From: an uncultured Saccharospirillaceae bacterium
Lineage (GTDB): Bacteria; Pseudomonadota; Gammaproteobacteria; Pseudomonadales; Oceanobacteraceae
Direction: 5' to 3'
Length of the DNA stretch: 64,000 nt
Assembly (NCBI GenBank): GCA_947499545.1
Contig: CANMOZ010000003.1
Coordinates: forward strand, 179,673-243,672
The position numbers and the translations under genes were made by a program. Positions within the stretch are counted from its first letter, which is position 1. Every line of letters begins with the position of its first letter. The notes under the pieces were generated by a model. It was not told where the DNA came from, made no database searches, and saw only the letters and a list, made by a program, of their open reading frames with translations. Shown here piece after piece: positions 36,787 to 46,704 of the stretch.

Positions 36787-38237
36787 CAGACAGCCTCCTC
36801 ATCTACAATCCATGTATCCTTGCTGCCACCACCTTGAGAAGAATTAACAACCAGCGACCCCTCTCTTAGTGCAACGCGTGTCAGCCCTCCTTTAGTGCAA
36901 TAAAGTGATTTCCCTTGCAAAATAAAAGGCCGCAAATCTAAATGCCTGGGTTTCGGAACCAGCCCATCACATAGGGTAGGGGCAGTAGACAACTTCAAAG
37001 TAGGTTGTGCCACATAGTTTCTGGGATGTTTCTTAATGAGTTTTGCAAAGGTATCCCGCATTTTCTTAGTGCTATGCGGTCCAACTAACATGCCATACCC
37101 ACCGCTTTCATTAGCGGGTTTCACCACTAATTCATCAAGATGTTCTAACACATAGGCTTGATGTTCAGGGTTTTCACACAAATAGGTTTCTACATTTGGC
37201 AGAATAGGCTTTTCATCCAAATAGTATTCAATGATTTTAGGGACGTAGGCGTATACAACTTTATCATCCGCCACACCCGCTCCAGGGGCATTAGCAAGCG
37301 CCACATTGCCTTGGCGCCAAGCTTCCATTAACCCAGACACCCCTAAAACTGATTCAGGATTAAACTCTGCTGGGTCAATAAATAAATCGTCAATACGGCG
37401 GTAAATGACATCTACGCGCTCTAGACCCGAAATGGTTTTCATGTACACTTTTTTTTCTTTTACAACCAAATCGGAGCCTTCAACCAATTCAGCACCAATC
37501 TGTTGTGCTAGAAAAGCATGCTCGAAATAAGCAGAATTAAATACACCTGGCGTCAGTACAACAATCTGTGGCTGTTTAATTGCTCTAGGTGACAATGACT
37601 TTAACATCTTTAATAATTCAGCCGCATACGCATTGTTCGGCAGAATTCTCATGGATTCGAACAATTCAGGAAAAACGCGTTTTGTAATGGCCCTGTTTTC
37701 AATCATATACGAAACGCCTGATGGAACGCGTAGATTATCTTCAAGCACGTAAAACGTTCCATCGATATCACGAACCAAATCGGTTCCACATATATGCGCC
37801 CATACTCCATGCGGAGGCGTCACACCGATGCACTCTGGTCGAAAATTTTTTGATTTTAGGATGATGTCTTTTGGAACAATGCCGTCATTCAGGATAGACT
37901 GCTTGTTATAAAGGTCGTTAATGAAACAATTAAGTGCTTTTAAACGTTGCTTTAATCCTTCTTCGGTCACGCTCCACGTTTTCTTATCGATAATTCTAGG
38001 AATAATATCAAACGGCCAAGCTCGATCAATATTTTCTCCATCGGAATAAACGGTAAACGAAATGCCCATTTGCTCAATCGTGACATCGGCTGCATCTCGC
38101 CGCTCGATAAGGCTTTGTTCAGATAACTTGCTGAGGTATTTAATAAGAGGCTTTGCAGCCGGCCGGGACCGACCACCGGCCATTACAAGCTCATCAAAAA
38201 AATCGGTTGCGGGATACTCTTTCCACTTAATCGGCAT
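36786..38237 (-). CDS. Circularly permuted ATP-grasp protein
   Basis: A 483-residue stand-alone circularly permuted ATP-grasp ligase. Seen: WPFDIIPRIIDKKTW near the N terminus, RPECIGVTPPHGVWAHICG, GTFYVLEDNLRVPSGVSYMI (ATP-grasp core), IVVLTPGVFNSAYFEHAFLA, DVIYRRIDDLFIDPAEF, ALANAPGAGVADDK, VKPANESGGYGMLVGPH and LRPFILQGKSLYCTKGGLTR. It is the first gene of the amidoligase cluster. It starts 43 bases after hisIE with no hairpin between, and has AGGGAC 4 bases before its ATG. Readthrough from the his operon is possible. Confidence 0.92.
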   Translation of the reverse strand: MPIKWKEYPATDFFDELVMAGGRSRPAAKPLIKYLSKLSEQSLIERRDAADVTIEQMGISFTVYSDGENIDRAWPFDIIPRIIDKKTWSVTEEGLKQRLKALNCFINDLYNKQSILNDGIVPKDIILKSKNFRPECIGVTPPHGVWAHICGTDLVRDIDGTFYVLEDNLRVPSGVSYMIENRAITKRVFPELFESMRILPNNAYAAELLKMLKSLSPRAIKQPQIVVLTPGVFNSAYFEHAFLAQQIGAELVEGSDLVVKEKKVYMKTISGLERVDVIYRRIDDLFIDPAEFNPESVLGVSGLMEAWRQGNVALANAPGAGVADDKVVYAYVPKIIEYYLDEKPILPNVETYLCENPEHQAYVLEHLDELVVKPANESGGYGMLVGPHSTKKMRDTFAKLIKKHPRNYVAQPTLKLSTAPTLCDGLVPKPRHLDLRPFILQGKSLYCTKGGLTRVALREGSLVVNSSQGGGSKDTWIVDEEAV

Positions 38238-38280
38238 AAACGTCCCTGATGCCTGTTAGTCCAGTTAGTTTTTTACTTGA

Positions 38281-38940
38281 TTATGTTTTTGCTCTGGCTC
38301 TTTCAGCCAATACAGCGTCAATGTCTGATAAATTGAGATGTTTAGCCGATAACAGCACTAACAAATGATAGATCAAATCAGCTGCTTCAGATGTTAAAGC
38401 CTGCTTTGATTGTGCTACAGCCGCTAAGGCTACTTCTACCCCCTCTTCACCCACTTTTTGTGCCATTCTTTGAATCCCGCTAGACAAAAGCTGCTGAGTA
38501 TATGAAGCTTCTGACACTGCACCTTGATCAGATTGGATTTGACGTTTTCGGATACACTCTTCCAAGTCAGCGATGGCTGGATATGGACTATTGGTTGAAG
38601 ACTTATTCATTTCTGGAAATTTTTGTCCGGCTTGAAAACAACTTGTACTGCCCAAATGACAGGTTGGCCCTTTTGGAGTCGCTTGTATCACCAATGCATC
38701 TTGATCACAATCTAACTGCATTTGATTGATCAGCAACGTATTGCCAGAACTTTCCCCTTTTTCCCATAACCGTTCTTTGGTTCTGGACCAAAAGACAACT
38801 CGCTTACGTTCAATGGATAATTTTAATGCTTCGGGTGTCATATAACCCAACATAAGCACTTCTAGTGTTTGACTGGATTGAACAATAACAGGTAGCAACC
38901 CTTTCACTTTATCCCACTGAATTTGATCAACCAATGTCAT
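38281..38940 (-). CDS. hisI: Bifunctional phosphoribosyl-AMP cyclohydrolase / phosphoribosyl-ATP pyrophosphatase
   Basis: A 219-residue fused HisIE enzyme for steps 2 and 3 of histidine synthesis. HisI part: [35 protein letters not shown], and zinc ligands in [10 protein letters not shown] and [12 protein letters not shown]. HisE part: [40 protein letters not shown]. Last gene of the his operon, with a 4-base overlap with hisF. Confidence 0.96.
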   Translation of the reverse strand: MTLVDQIQWDKVKGLLPVIVQSSQTLEVLMLGYMTPEALKLSIERKRVVFWSRTKERLWEKGESSGNTLLINQMQLDCDQDALVIQATPKGPTCHLGSTSCFQAGQKFPEMNKSSTNSPYPAIADLEECIRKRQIQSDQGAVSEASYTQQLLSSGIQRMAQKVGEEGVEVALAAVAQSKQALTSEAADLIYHLLVLLSAKHLNLSDIDAVLAERARAKT

Positions 38941-39710
38941 TTTCTTACCTCTATGCCTGCTAATGCTAATCGATTTTTTAAATCACTCATCTCAATCATG
39001 CCTTTATGAAACACAGAAGCAGCAAGAGCACCTTCGACTTTAGCTTCCTTAAATGCCTCAACAAAATGCTCGATGGTACCGGCCCCCCCCGATGCGATGA
39101 GTGGTACTCGACACAGAGATTTCATGGCACTCAACTGAACGATATCATAGCCTTGACGCATGCCGTCTTGATTCATGGTATTAAGCACAATCTCGCCAGC
39201 TCCTCTGCGTTGTACCTCATTGATCCAGCTAGCCGTTGTCCAAGCTGTTGTTTGCATACTTTTTTCACAGCCTGTGTACTGTTTAACGATGTACTGCTGA
39301 GCATTAGAATCCCAGTAGGAATCAATCCCAACAACCACGGCCTGCGATCCAAAACTATTGGAGAGCTCCGTAATGAATTCTGGCGATTCTAGAGCAGGTG
39401 AATTAATGGAGACTTTATCCGCTCCAGCGTAAAGCAATGCTCTTGCTTGCTCTGTCGTGCGAATACCACCAGCCACACAAAAAGGGATATTAATAACGCT
39501 TGCTACTGATTTTACCCAATCCACCGTGATGCCTTTTTCACGCGTAGAGCCAGTTATATCGTAAAAAACGAGCTCATCTGCACCCGCATCTGAATACCGT
39601 TGTGCTAACGACAACACATCACCTACCACTTCATGGTTTTTAAACTGAACGCCTTTGACAACTTTGCCGTCCATTACATCCAGGCAAGGAATTATTCGTT
39701 TAACTAGCAT
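38937..39710 (-). CDS. hisF: Imidazole glycerol phosphate synthase, cyclase subunit
   Basis: A 257-residue TIM barrel that turns PRFAR plus ammonia from HisH into imidazole glycerol phosphate and AICAR. Seen: [20 protein letters not shown] with the first catalytic Asp, [11 protein letters not shown]-like (actual [12 protein letters not shown]), [34 protein letters not shown] with the second catalytic Asp, and [13 protein letters not shown]. Overlaps hisA by 11 bases. Confidence 0.97.
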   Translation of the reverse strand: MLVKRIIPCLDVMDGKVVKGVQFKNHEVVGDVLSLAQRYSDAGADELVFYDITGSTREKGITVDWVKSVASVINIPFCVAGGIRTTEQARALLYAGADKVSINSPALESPEFITELSNSFGSQAVVVGIDSYWDSNAQQYIVKQYTGCEKSMQTTAWTTASWINEVQRRGAGEIVLNTMNQDGMRQGYDIVQLSAMKSLCRVPLIASGGAGTIEHFVEAFKEAKVEGALAASVFHKGMIEMSDLKNRLALAGIEVRK

Positions 39711-40452
39711 CAGCGCTCTCCTTATCCCAAACAGACAACGCTTCTTTCAATGAGAACCGGCCTTCTAATAAAGACTTTCCAAGAATAACCCCATCCATCC
39801 GGTTGACTTTAAGGTCAGCAATGTCATTGAGTGTCCCTACCCCACCGGAAGCTTGTATGAGAGCATCAGGGGCAAGGGATTTCATCCATTGATAAAGCTC
39901 TATATTGGGTCCTTTCAGGGTACCGTCTTGTTGAATGTCGGTGCATAAAAACTCTTTAATCCCTTCCGCTTGATACGCTAATAACACTTCACTTAACTTT
40001 ACACCTGAATTATTTTGCCAACCGTTTATGCAAACCTCATATTCATTTTCTTGGTTGGCCTTAACATCTAAAGAAATAACAATCTTGTCTCGCCCAAAGG
40101 ATTTAGCCCAGCTCATTACTTTACTTTGGTTCGTAATGGCTACTGAGCCAATAACCACTTTACTTGCCCCTTTATTCAGCCAATTCTCCACATCTTCATC
40201 GGTTCGAATACCCCCGCCTATCTGAATTGGGACATTTGCGACTTTCAATGCGTCTAATATGGCTTTAGAACCCATCAATTCAGTATTTTTAGCTCGACTA
40301 AGATCAACCAAATGAATACGTTTTGCACCTGCCTTTTGATACTGAATTAAACGATCAGAGACACTGCCTTCATAAGGGGTTTGCTGTTCAAAATCACCTT
40401 GGATTAGCCGAACAATTTCATTATTAATGACGTCAATAGCTGGAATAATCAT
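39700..40452 (-). CDS. hisA: Phosphoribosyl-formimino-AICAR ribotide isomerase
   Basis: A 250-residue TIM barrel (ProFAR isomerase). Seen: [20 protein letters not shown] (catalytic Asp in AID), [55 protein letters not shown] with the second acid, and [13 protein letters not shown]. Nine-base gap to hisH. Confidence 0.97.
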   Translation of the reverse strand: MIIPAIDVINNEIVRLIQGDFEQQTPYEGSVSDRLIQYQKAGAKRIHLVDLSRAKNTELMGSKAILDALKVANVPIQIGGGIRTDEDVENWLNKGASKVVIGSVAITNQSKVMSWAKSFGRDKIVISLDVKANQENEYEVCINGWQNNSGVKLSEVLLAYQAEGIKEFLCTDIQQDGTLKGPNIELYQWMKSLAPDALIQASGGVGTLNDIADLKVNRMDGVILGKSLLEGRFSLKEALSVWDKESADAS

Positions 40453-40461
40453 GTTTAACCC

Positions 40462-41058
40462 TCACATTGATAAAAAGCGTTTTAAGAAGGATTCACCTAC
40501 TTGACCCGATCGTTCAGGATGACACTGAATCCCAACAATATTTTCACGCTGAACCAATGATACAAATTGGGTCTCATCGTATTCAGTTACACCAACTGCA
40601 TCTCGACTACTTGTTAATGCATAACTGTGAGCAAAATAGAAATAGGACGGCTCATTATTTTCTACTGTTTGTAAATTTTGGATACGATTCCAACCCATAT
40701 GAGGTAAGACCCCAGAGGGTGTACTCATCTTTTCTACCTTGCCTTCAATGAGCCCCAACCCCAAAATAGGCTGATAGGAGTCAGCGCCTTCGGTCAGCTT
40801 CTCAGCCAACACTTGCATACCAAGACATATACCCAACAAGGGTTTAGAGTACGTTTTAATGACGTCAGTCAGCTCTAATCTTGCTATTTCATTTAATGCT
40901 GTTTTGGCAGCACCGACGCCTGGAACCACTAATCGGTCGACAGACTGAATACCCTCTGGGGTATTGACCAGTGTTGTTTTGCAATCTAATCGATTAAATG
41001 CACACTGAATGGAAAATACATTTCCATAACCAAGATCTAATATACCAAGCGATGTCAT
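40462..41058 (-). CDS. hisH: Imidazole glycerol phosphate synthase, glutaminase subunit
   Basis: A 198-residue class I glutamine amidotransferase that feeds ammonia to HisF. Seen: [16 protein letters not shown], the nucleophile elbow [12 protein letters not shown] with catalytic Cys, FAHSYAL, and the His-Glu pair in [15 protein letters not shown]. Overlaps hisB by 4 bases (ATGA). Confidence 0.97.
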   Translation of the reverse strand: MTSLGILDLGYGNVFSIQCAFNRLDCKTTLVNTPEGIQSVDRLVVPGVGAAKTALNEIARLELTDVIKTYSKPLLGICLGMQVLAEKLTEGADSYQPILGLGLIEGKVEKMSTPSGVLPHMGWNRIQNLQTVENNEPSYFYFAHSYALTSSRDAVGVTEYDETQFVSLVQRENIVGIQCHPERSGQVGESFLKRFLSM

Positions 41059-42131
41059 GCTAAAACCCCCTTGGAGCTGGGCAGCTGCTCACCTGTACGC
41101 GCAATACAGGTTCTTAGCGTACGCCCAAAGGCTTTGAAAATGGATTCAATCTGATGATGATCATTATCCCCAGAAACCCTGATATGAAGCGTGCAACGCA
41201 AAGCATCGGCTAGCGATTTAAAAAAGTGCTGCACCATTTCAGTTGACATTTCGCCTATTTGATCACGCGTAAAACGTGCTTCAAAGACACAGTATGACCG
41301 TCCTGATAAATCCAACAAAATTTCAGCGCGACTTTCATCCATAGGAAGCACAAATCCGAATCGACCGACACCCTTTTTATTTCCTAATGCTTGGTACAGT
41401 GCTTCCCCTAACGCAATAGCACTGTCCTCAACACTGTGGTGGTCATCAACATTTAAATCACCTGAGACAATGAGCTTTAAATAAATACCTGAGTGCACTG
41501 CAATTTGATCCAGCATATGATCAAAAAAACCAATACCGGTATTGATTTGACTTGGTTTGAATTGATCAAGATCAACTTCAACAACTATTTGGGTTTCTTC
41601 AGTCGACCGTTCAATTTTCGCAATGCGATCACCTTGAATGAGTTGACTCACTATATCGGGCCAGTTCTTATTTTTGGCGTTATAAGCAATACTTTGAATA
41701 CCCATCGCATCAGCTAATTGAAGATCTGTCTCGCGATCACCAATCACATAAGAACGTTCGAAATCAATAAGTCCTTGTGTAAGATAGGATTTAACTAACC
41801 CTAACTTGGGTTTGCGGCAACTGCATTGATCAGATTCAAAATGCGGACAAATCAACACCTCTTCAAACATAACCCCCTGAGACTCGAATATTTGCATCAT
41901 CGCATTATGGGGTAGGTCAAAATGTTCCTGAGGAAAAGACTCAGTACCTAAGCCATCCTGATTCGTCACCATGACCAATTTAAAACCCGCTTGCTGCAAT
42001 TTAAGCAATGAAGGGATTACTTGAGGCTCTAATCTAAGCTTTTCCAGTTTATCCACCTGAAAATCTGATTTCGGTTCATCTATGAGAGTGCCGTCACGAT
42101 CAATAAATAAAATGGCTTGTCGTTTTTTCAT
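41055..42131 (-). CDS. hisB: Bifunctional imidazoleglycerol-phosphate dehydratase / histidinol-phosphatase
   Basis: A 358-residue enzyme with two parts. Residues 1-~165: HAD-family histidinol phosphatase, [15 protein letters not shown] with nucleophile Asp, MVTNQDGLG, and a zinc site [15 protein letters not shown]. Residues ~170-358: IGP dehydratase with [51 protein letters not shown] and [16 protein letters not shown]. The fusion is typical of the enteric-type operon; pseudomonads use separate genes. Overlaps hisC by 4 bases. Confidence 0.97.
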   Translation of the reverse strand: MKKRQAILFIDRDGTLIDEPKSDFQVDKLEKLRLEPQVIPSLLKLQQAGFKLVMVTNQDGLGTESFPQEHFDLPHNAMMQIFESQGVMFEEVLICPHFESDQCSCRKPKLGLVKSYLTQGLIDFERSYVIGDRETDLQLADAMGIQSIAYNAKNKNWPDIVSQLIQGDRIAKIERSTEETQIVVEVDLDQFKPSQINTGIGFFDHMLDQIAVHSGIYLKLIVSGDLNVDDHHSVEDSAIALGEALYQALGNKKGVGRFGFVLPMDESRAEILLDLSGRSYCVFEARFTRDQIGEMSTEMVQHFFKSLADALRCTLHIRVSGDNDHHQIESIFKAFGRTLRTCIARTGEQLPSSKGVLA

Positions 42132-43228
42132 GACTCCACTCCTTCTTCGACTCTTTCAACCATGCAAGATTTTTCTAGCAAACCAAGAGCTTTCTCTTCA
42201 AAAGATTGCATTTCTAATTCACTGCCAATGCTGATTCGAGCAGTTAATGTATTGTCATATTGAAAAGAACGAATCGCGATGCCAGCTTGAGTCGCTGCAC
42301 TTACCATAGCGGCCACTCCCGCCCCTCTAACAAAAATGTAATTTGCCTGGCTTGGCACCGTTTCAATATTTTCTAGGGACTCTAGCTTTTCAATAAAGGT
42401 TTCTCTCATTAACTTTATTCGCTGAATCCATTGCTTTCGCGCATAAACTGCCTCTTCATCAAATGATTTGATGACGACACTCTCGATCATACTGGGTATA
42501 GGATAAGGCGCAATAATGCGTGATAAACCTTGAATAATTTCGTTATGAGCTAAAACAAAACCACAACGAGCGCCAGCAAGACCAAAGGCTTTTGACAGCG
42601 TACGTAAAACAATTAAATTTTTGTATTCTTTTAATATTGTTACTGCCGATTCTTTCTCCGAAAATTCGATATACGCCTCATCCACAACGAGCAATTGATC
42701 ATTCTTTAGTAAAGCTAATATTTTAGCGACGGCTTCTAGCCCAAAGGCTGTTCCAGTAGGGTTGTTCGGATTGCAGAGAAACACCAACTTCGTTTTATTT
42801 TCGTTTAAGGCCTTAATAAAGGCATTCCAATCAATTGCCATTGTGGAGGGTATTAATGGAACGCTATCGTAGCGAACATTTTGAATATCACAACTGACTT
42901 TGTACATGCCATAGGTTGGAGCAAAACTGAGCACTTGATCTTGCTGTGGTTCACAAAAGGCTTTTATTAACAGCTCAATCCCCTCATCTGCTCCACGCGT
43001 CACTAAAAGTTCACTTTCTTTTACACCCGAATAATTGGCATAAACGTCAATGATGTTTTTAGGTTGAGCTTCTGGATAACGATTTAACTGGCTGTCTGCT
43101 GAAACGATTGCTTCTGGCAGTTCATTTGCGCTTAACCAAACACGCGTTTGCTTTTTAGAAGATTGCGCAGACTGATAGCCTTTTAACTGACGAATATGAG
43201 GTCGAAAGAGATTGTTTAAATCAGACAT
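42128..43228 (-). CDS. hisC: Histidinol-phosphate aminotransferase
   Basis: A 366-residue PLP enzyme of fold type I. Seen: [75 protein letters not shown] and the PLP lysine in [18 protein letters not shown]. Overlaps hisD by 8 bases. Confidence 0.97.
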   Translation of the reverse strand: MSDLNNLFRPHIRQLKGYQSAQSSKKQTRVWLSANELPEAIVSADSQLNRYPEAQPKNIIDVYANYSGVKESELLVTRGADEGIELLIKAFCEPQQDQVLSFAPTYGMYKVSCDIQNVRYDSVPLIPSTMAIDWNAFIKALNENKTKLVFLCNPNNPTGTAFGLEAVAKILALLKNDQLLVVDEAYIEFSEKESAVTILKEYKNLIVLRTLSKAFGLAGARCGFVLAHNEIIQGLSRIIAPYPIPSMIESVVIKSFDEEAVYARKQWIQRIKLMRETFIEKLESLENIETVPSQANYIFVRGAGVAAMVSAATQAGIAIRSFQYDNTLTARISIGSELEMQSFEEKALGLLEKSCMVERVEEGVES

Positions 43229-44525
43229 TACTCACCTCTTGATTTTCAACCGCCAGCAATGCTAATCGTACTTTTACAGCATTAGCATGCGCTTCAAGCC
43301 CTTCTATTGAAGCCAGTTGAATGAGCGTGTTAGCCAATGTATTTAACCCTTTGATATTGGCTTCTTGAACACTCATGCTTTTCATGAAATCTGTGGTTTT
43401 TAAACCTGAATAACTGGCTGCATAACCGTAAGTCGGCAGTACGTGATTGGTGCCTGAAGCATAATCACCAAGCGATTCTGGCGTCCAGGGGCCCAAAAAC
43501 ACGGAGCCAGCACATTGAACACGATTCAACCAAGCTCTAGGTTTACGAACATTTAAAATTAAATGCTCGGGCGCATAAGCATTAACGATGGACAGTGCTG
43601 TTTCAGCTGAATCGGCTTGGATTAAATAACTATTACGGATGGATTCGAGGGCAATATCAGCACGAGGCAATGCTTGCAATTGAGACTGCAATTGCGTTTG
43701 CACTGCTTGACTTAATGCATCATCAAGACTGATGAATATTACTTGTGAATCAGCACCGTGTTCGGCCTGACTCAGCAAATCGGCTGCTACTGTTTCTGGA
43801 TTTGCTGTCGCGTCTGCAACCACCATAATTTCAGATGGCCCAGCGGGCATATCAATCGCCGCACCGCCTGGCTCCATACTGACCTGCCGTTTAGCCTCTG
43901 TTACAAAAGCATTCCCAGGCCCAAAGAGTTTATTCACTTTTGGAATGGATTCAGTCCCGTAGGCCATCGCAGCAATGGCTTGCGCACCTCCAAACTGATA
44001 AATAAATTCAATCCCACATCTTTGAGCAGCATACGCTATAGCTGGCGAAGGTAATGCAGGGGAGCACACAACCACTTCAGGGCAACGCGCAATTTGTGCC
44101 GGTATGCCCAGCATCAACAGCGTTGAAATAAGAGGAGCGCTTCCTCCTGGAATATACAGTCCCACACTTTGAATGGCTCGCCACTGTTGTGCACAGCGGA
44201 TACCTGCGGTTGTTTCTATTTCAAAGGGTGAAGGATACTGGGGTTGGTGGAAGGCAAAAATATTGTCATAAGCCTGATCAATTGCAATCTGCGTTGCTTT
44301 ATCAACCGATGATGCCAGCTCACGCGTTGCATACCCTAGCGTTTTACTGTCATTATTTTCCCATAGTAAACGGTATTCAAATAATGCTGCTTCCCCTCTC
44401 GCTTGTATTGTTTGAATAATATTTTGAACCGATTCCGTTAATTCTGCTTGCTGCCGCAAAGCCGGTCGGCCAAGGGTTTGGTTTTTAAGGCCTGTTAAAA
44501 ATCGGGTTGCGCTCATGAATTGCAT
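43221..44525 (-). CDS. hisD: Histidinol dehydrogenase
   Basis: A zinc enzyme for the last two oxidations to histidine, about 434 residues. Seen: SVGLYIPGGSAPLISTLLML, FQFGGAQAIAAMAYGTESIP-like (actual QFGGAQAIAAMAYGTESIP), KLFGPGNAFVTEAKRQV, DMPAGPSEIMVVAD, SQAEHGADSQVIF, YAPEHLILNV and GDYASGTNHVLPT. I prefer ATG at 44525, which has GGGGTGA 5 bases before it; a GTG at 44534 overlapping the hisG stop (GTGA) is the alternative. Confidence 0.96.
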   Translation of the reverse strand: MQFMSATRFLTGLKNQTLGRPALRQQAELTESVQNIIQTIQARGEAALFEYRLLWENNDSKTLGYATRELASSVDKATQIAIDQAYDNIFAFHQPQYPSPFEIETTAGIRCAQQWRAIQSVGLYIPGGSAPLISTLLMLGIPAQIARCPEVVVCSPALPSPAIAYAAQRCGIEFIYQFGGAQAIAAMAYGTESIPKVNKLFGPGNAFVTEAKRQVSMEPGGAAIDMPAGPSEIMVVADATANPETVAADLLSQAEHGADSQVIFISLDDALSQAVQTQLQSQLQALPRADIALESIRNSYLIQADSAETALSIVNAYAPEHLILNVRKPRAWLNRVQCAGSVFLGPWTPESLGDYASGTNHVLPTYGYAASYSGLKTTDFMKSMSVQEANIKGLNTLANTLIQLASIEGLEAHANAVKVRLALLAVENQEVSNV

Positions 44526-44530
44526 TGTTA

Positions 44531-45460
44531 TCACCCCATCATTTTTTCAATTGGCAACACTAATATCGAGCTGGCTCCAAGCGCTTTTAACGCTTCCATG
44601 GTTTCCCAAAAAAGGGTTTCTCCACTGACCAGGTGCACGGCCACTCGATCGGTTTCATTATTCAGGGGGAGAACGGAAGGCTCTTCAGCACCAGGTAATA
44701 ATGCTTTTATGGCGGGCAATTGATTTTTAGGTGCATGCAACATAATGTATTTGGATTCGCGCGCCTGAATAATGCTATTGACGCGCACAAGAAATCCATC
44801 AATCCATTGCTGGGTATCTTCGGTAAAGTCACCGTTTCTTTTCACAAGCGTTGCCCGAGATTCGAAAACGGTTTCCACCTCTTTTAATCCATTGGCTTCA
44901 AGGGTTGCACCGGTGGAAACAAGATCACAAATCGCATCCGCCAATCCCGCTCTTGGCGCGACTTCAACAGAGCCCGTTAATGGGCATAAGGTATACGGAA
45001 TATCTTGTTCATACAGGTAACGCTTTAACAGCCATGGGTAGCTGGTGGCGATTCGTTTTTTTGCCAGGTCTTTAGCTGAATAAATTTCTTTTTCTTTATC
45101 CACGGCGAGCGCCAGACGGCAGTATCCAAAATCCAACCCTCGTAACACTTGATAGTCGGATTTGGCGCCTTGGCTTTGCCTTTCAAGCGCAGCCTCATCC
45201 AACACATTCTCGCCAACAATACCAAGGTCGGCTAACCCTTCCATGACCAACTGAGGGATGTCATCGTCACGCACTAACAAAAGTTCAACAGGGTGGTTCT
45301 CAACGGGTACAACCAAACGACCGGAGGGCATTTTGAATCGTAAACCGCTGCGTTTGAGTAGCTGCTGGCTGTCTTGTGACAGTCGCCCTTTTTTTTGAAC
45401 AGCGATGCGGATACGAGTATTACTACTGCGCTCTTGCGTGTTTTGATTTTGATTTTGCAT
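44531..45460 (-). CDS. hisG: ATP phosphoribosyltransferase, long form
   Basis: First enzyme of histidine synthesis, 309 residues from ATG at 45460, which follows GAGGAG with 9-base spacing. A longer frame reaching 45505 would begin inside the attenuator terminator and is rejected. Seen: [31 protein letters not shown], the phosphoribosyl-binding loop as [17 protein letters not shown], and a C-terminal regulatory domain ([20 protein letters not shown]) for histidine feedback. The long form does not need HisZ. Confidence 0.96.
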   Translation of the reverse strand: MQNQNQNTQERSSNTRIRIAVQKKGRLSQDSQQLLKRSGLRFKMPSGRLVVPVENHPVELLLVRDDDIPQLVMEGLADLGIVGENVLDEAALERQSQGAKSDYQVLRGLDFGYCRLALAVDKEKEIYSAKDLAKKRIATSYPWLLKRYLYEQDIPYTLCPLTGSVEVAPRAGLADAICDLVSTGATLEANGLKEVETVFESRATLVKRNGDFTEDTQQWIDGFLVRVNSIIQARESKYIMLHAPKNQLPAIKALLPGAEEPSVLPLNNETDRVAVHLVSGETLFWETMEALKALGASSILVLPIEKMMG

Positions 45461-45501
45461 GTACAGGGTCTCCTCAATTGGTTTTGGAGGCCCCTGAAAC
45501 G

Positions 45502-45537
45502 ACAAACCCCCGGAAGATTGCTCTTCCGGGGGTTTGT
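45502..45537 (-). terminator. his operon attenuator terminator
   Basis: Perfect 16-base stem ACAAACCCCCGGAAGA / TCTTCCGGGGGTTTGT with a 4-base loop, followed on the minus strand by CGTTT. It lies between the leader peptide and hisG. The T-run is short but the GC-rich stem is strong. When ribosomes move freely through the leader this stem should form and stop transcription. Confidence 0.9.
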
Positions 45538-45560
45538 AAAATGCGTCTGCGCTTTTGAAC

Positions 45561-45590
45561 CTAGGAAGAGCCGGGAGGTCGTCTTCCAGG
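45561..45590 (-). promoter_or_regulatory. his leader alternative hairpin
   Basis: On the minus strand CCTGGAAGA pairs with TCTTCCTAGG (one bulged T). The TCTTCC arm can instead pair with the GGAAGA arm of the terminator just downstream, preventing terminator formation. The order leader peptide - hairpin - terminator is that of classical amino acid attenuation. Confidence 0.75.
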
Positions 45591-45612
45591 TGCCAAGCAT
45601 CGTCCTGAAAGA

Positions 45613-45648
45613 CTAGTCAGGATGATGATGATGGTGGCCAAGGTTCAT
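45613..45648 (-). CDS. hisL: his operon leader peptide
   Basis: An 11-codon reading frame, [11 protein letters not shown], with five histidine codons in a row (CAC then four CAT) and a TAG stop. The E. coli leader also ends in a His run followed by Pro-Asp. Starvation for charged tRNA-His would stall the ribosome on the His run and allow hisG expression. No strong ribosome site is seen before the ATG. Confidence 0.93.
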   Translation of the reverse strand: MNLGHHHHHPD

Positions 45649-45784
45649 GTTTAGGTTGCGCATAATCTTCAATTCGTTCGGTTGCTCTGAAACTGTCCTT
45701 TCATCCTAATCTAAGCTCGGAAACCAATGCAAGGCTTTTTTTGCCTAAATAAACGGCAGGCAATAAGTAAGCACAAACACCCCT

Positions 45785-46456
45785 TTAGCTCGATGGATCA
45801 TCATCATTAAAAAAGACATCTTCATTGAAGGTCGCTATCCAGTGGGGCGATACCAGAAAAACGGTGCCGATAATGGCGCCATTCAGGAAAGCTTCAGGAA
45901 ACATGAGGAGCAACAGGTATCGGACGTAGTTGTGATAGATCACCTCCCAAGAATAGATATCCGAAAGCCATAAAACGGCAGACTTCGCCAACACAACAGC
46001 GGCCATGGCAAATCCTGCAACAAAAAATGCACAAACCATCAAATAAACAAAAGGGTTTGGAGGAAGCGTTCGTTCCGCCAATTGATAGCCCAACCAACTG
46101 ACCAACGCTGGAAGGATGATTTGCAACAGGCCTTGAATGCCTAACTCTTGCCATGGCAACCAACCAATAAAGGTTGAAACCAGTAGCGCACCAGTGGCCG
46201 CCATAATTCCTAGTGGCCACCCCATAAATAAAACAGCAGCGGTTACACCCAAAAAGTGCACATCCAACCCCGGCTTGATACCTCCCCTAATCTGCCACAA
46301 GCAACTCAGTGTAAAAATGCTGCCATAAAAAAGATGTTGAGCGATGGATTCCTTCTTAAAGACCTGCCAGTTCACTCGAAACAACATCCATACAAGGCAC
46401 CCGCTATAAGCAACGCCAGAAAACAACAGCCAGCTTAAGGGATACGATGAATTCAT
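45785..46456 (-). CDS. CbiM-like energy-coupling factor transporter membrane protein
   Basis: A 223-residue membrane protein with about six helices. Seen: GIKPGLDVHFLGVTAAVLFMGWPLGIMAA (split here as GIKPGLDVHFLG and FMGWPLGIMAATGALLV), LGIQGLLQIILPALVSW, and LLLLMFPEAFLNGAIIGTVF, which match the CbiM family that captures cobalt or nickel in ECF transporters. The usual partners CbiQ and CbiO are not adjacent, and the metal-binding N-terminal Met-His is absent (it begins MNSSYPL). The downstream gene on the same strand is hisL. Substrate unknown. Confidence 0.8.
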   Translation of the reverse strand: MNSSYPLSWLLFSGVAYSGCLVWMLFRVNWQVFKKESIAQHLFYGSIFTLSCLWQIRGGIKPGLDVHFLGVTAAVLFMGWPLGIMAATGALLVSTFIGWLPWQELGIQGLLQIILPALVSWLGYQLAERTLPPNPFVYLMVCAFFVAGFAMAAVVLAKSAVLWLSDIYSWEVIYHNYVRYLLLLMFPEAFLNGAIIGTVFLVSPHWIATFNEDVFFNDDDPSS

Positions 46457-46704
46457 CAGGCTTAACTACTCTGTGATGTAAGGGCGTAAATATCGACCAA
46501 AGGATTGAACACAATTTGCGCATTCAAAGGTGTTGTCAGTGGCCGATCTTTGCTAGGATGGCCGACCATTTTTTGACGCACCCAGTCGCAACTGCCTCGT
46601 GAATACCAGGCTCATGCAGCGACTTTAACATTCGCAACTGCTTTCTGAACAGTTCGCCGATTGTGTGCCCTGAGCCTCAATGCATCACCTATTTAGAGGA
46701 TGAC

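Noticed and set aside
45461-45505. Longer hisG beginning at an ATG inside the leader
   Set aside because: That start lies in the terminator stem; ATG at 45460 has GAGGAG at good spacing.
45376-45616. Several short plus-strand frames across the his leader
   Set aside because: They are antisense shadows of the leader and hisG start and have no ribosome sites.
46663-46704. Extended N terminus of the SulP transporter
   Set aside because: The ATG at 46705 has AGAGG upstream and gives the usual start of the family.
46457-46704. Cobalamin riboswitch upstream of the CbiM-like gene
   Set aside because: I could not find the conserved B12-box-like core on the minus strand; only a short GGCC inverted repeat is visible.
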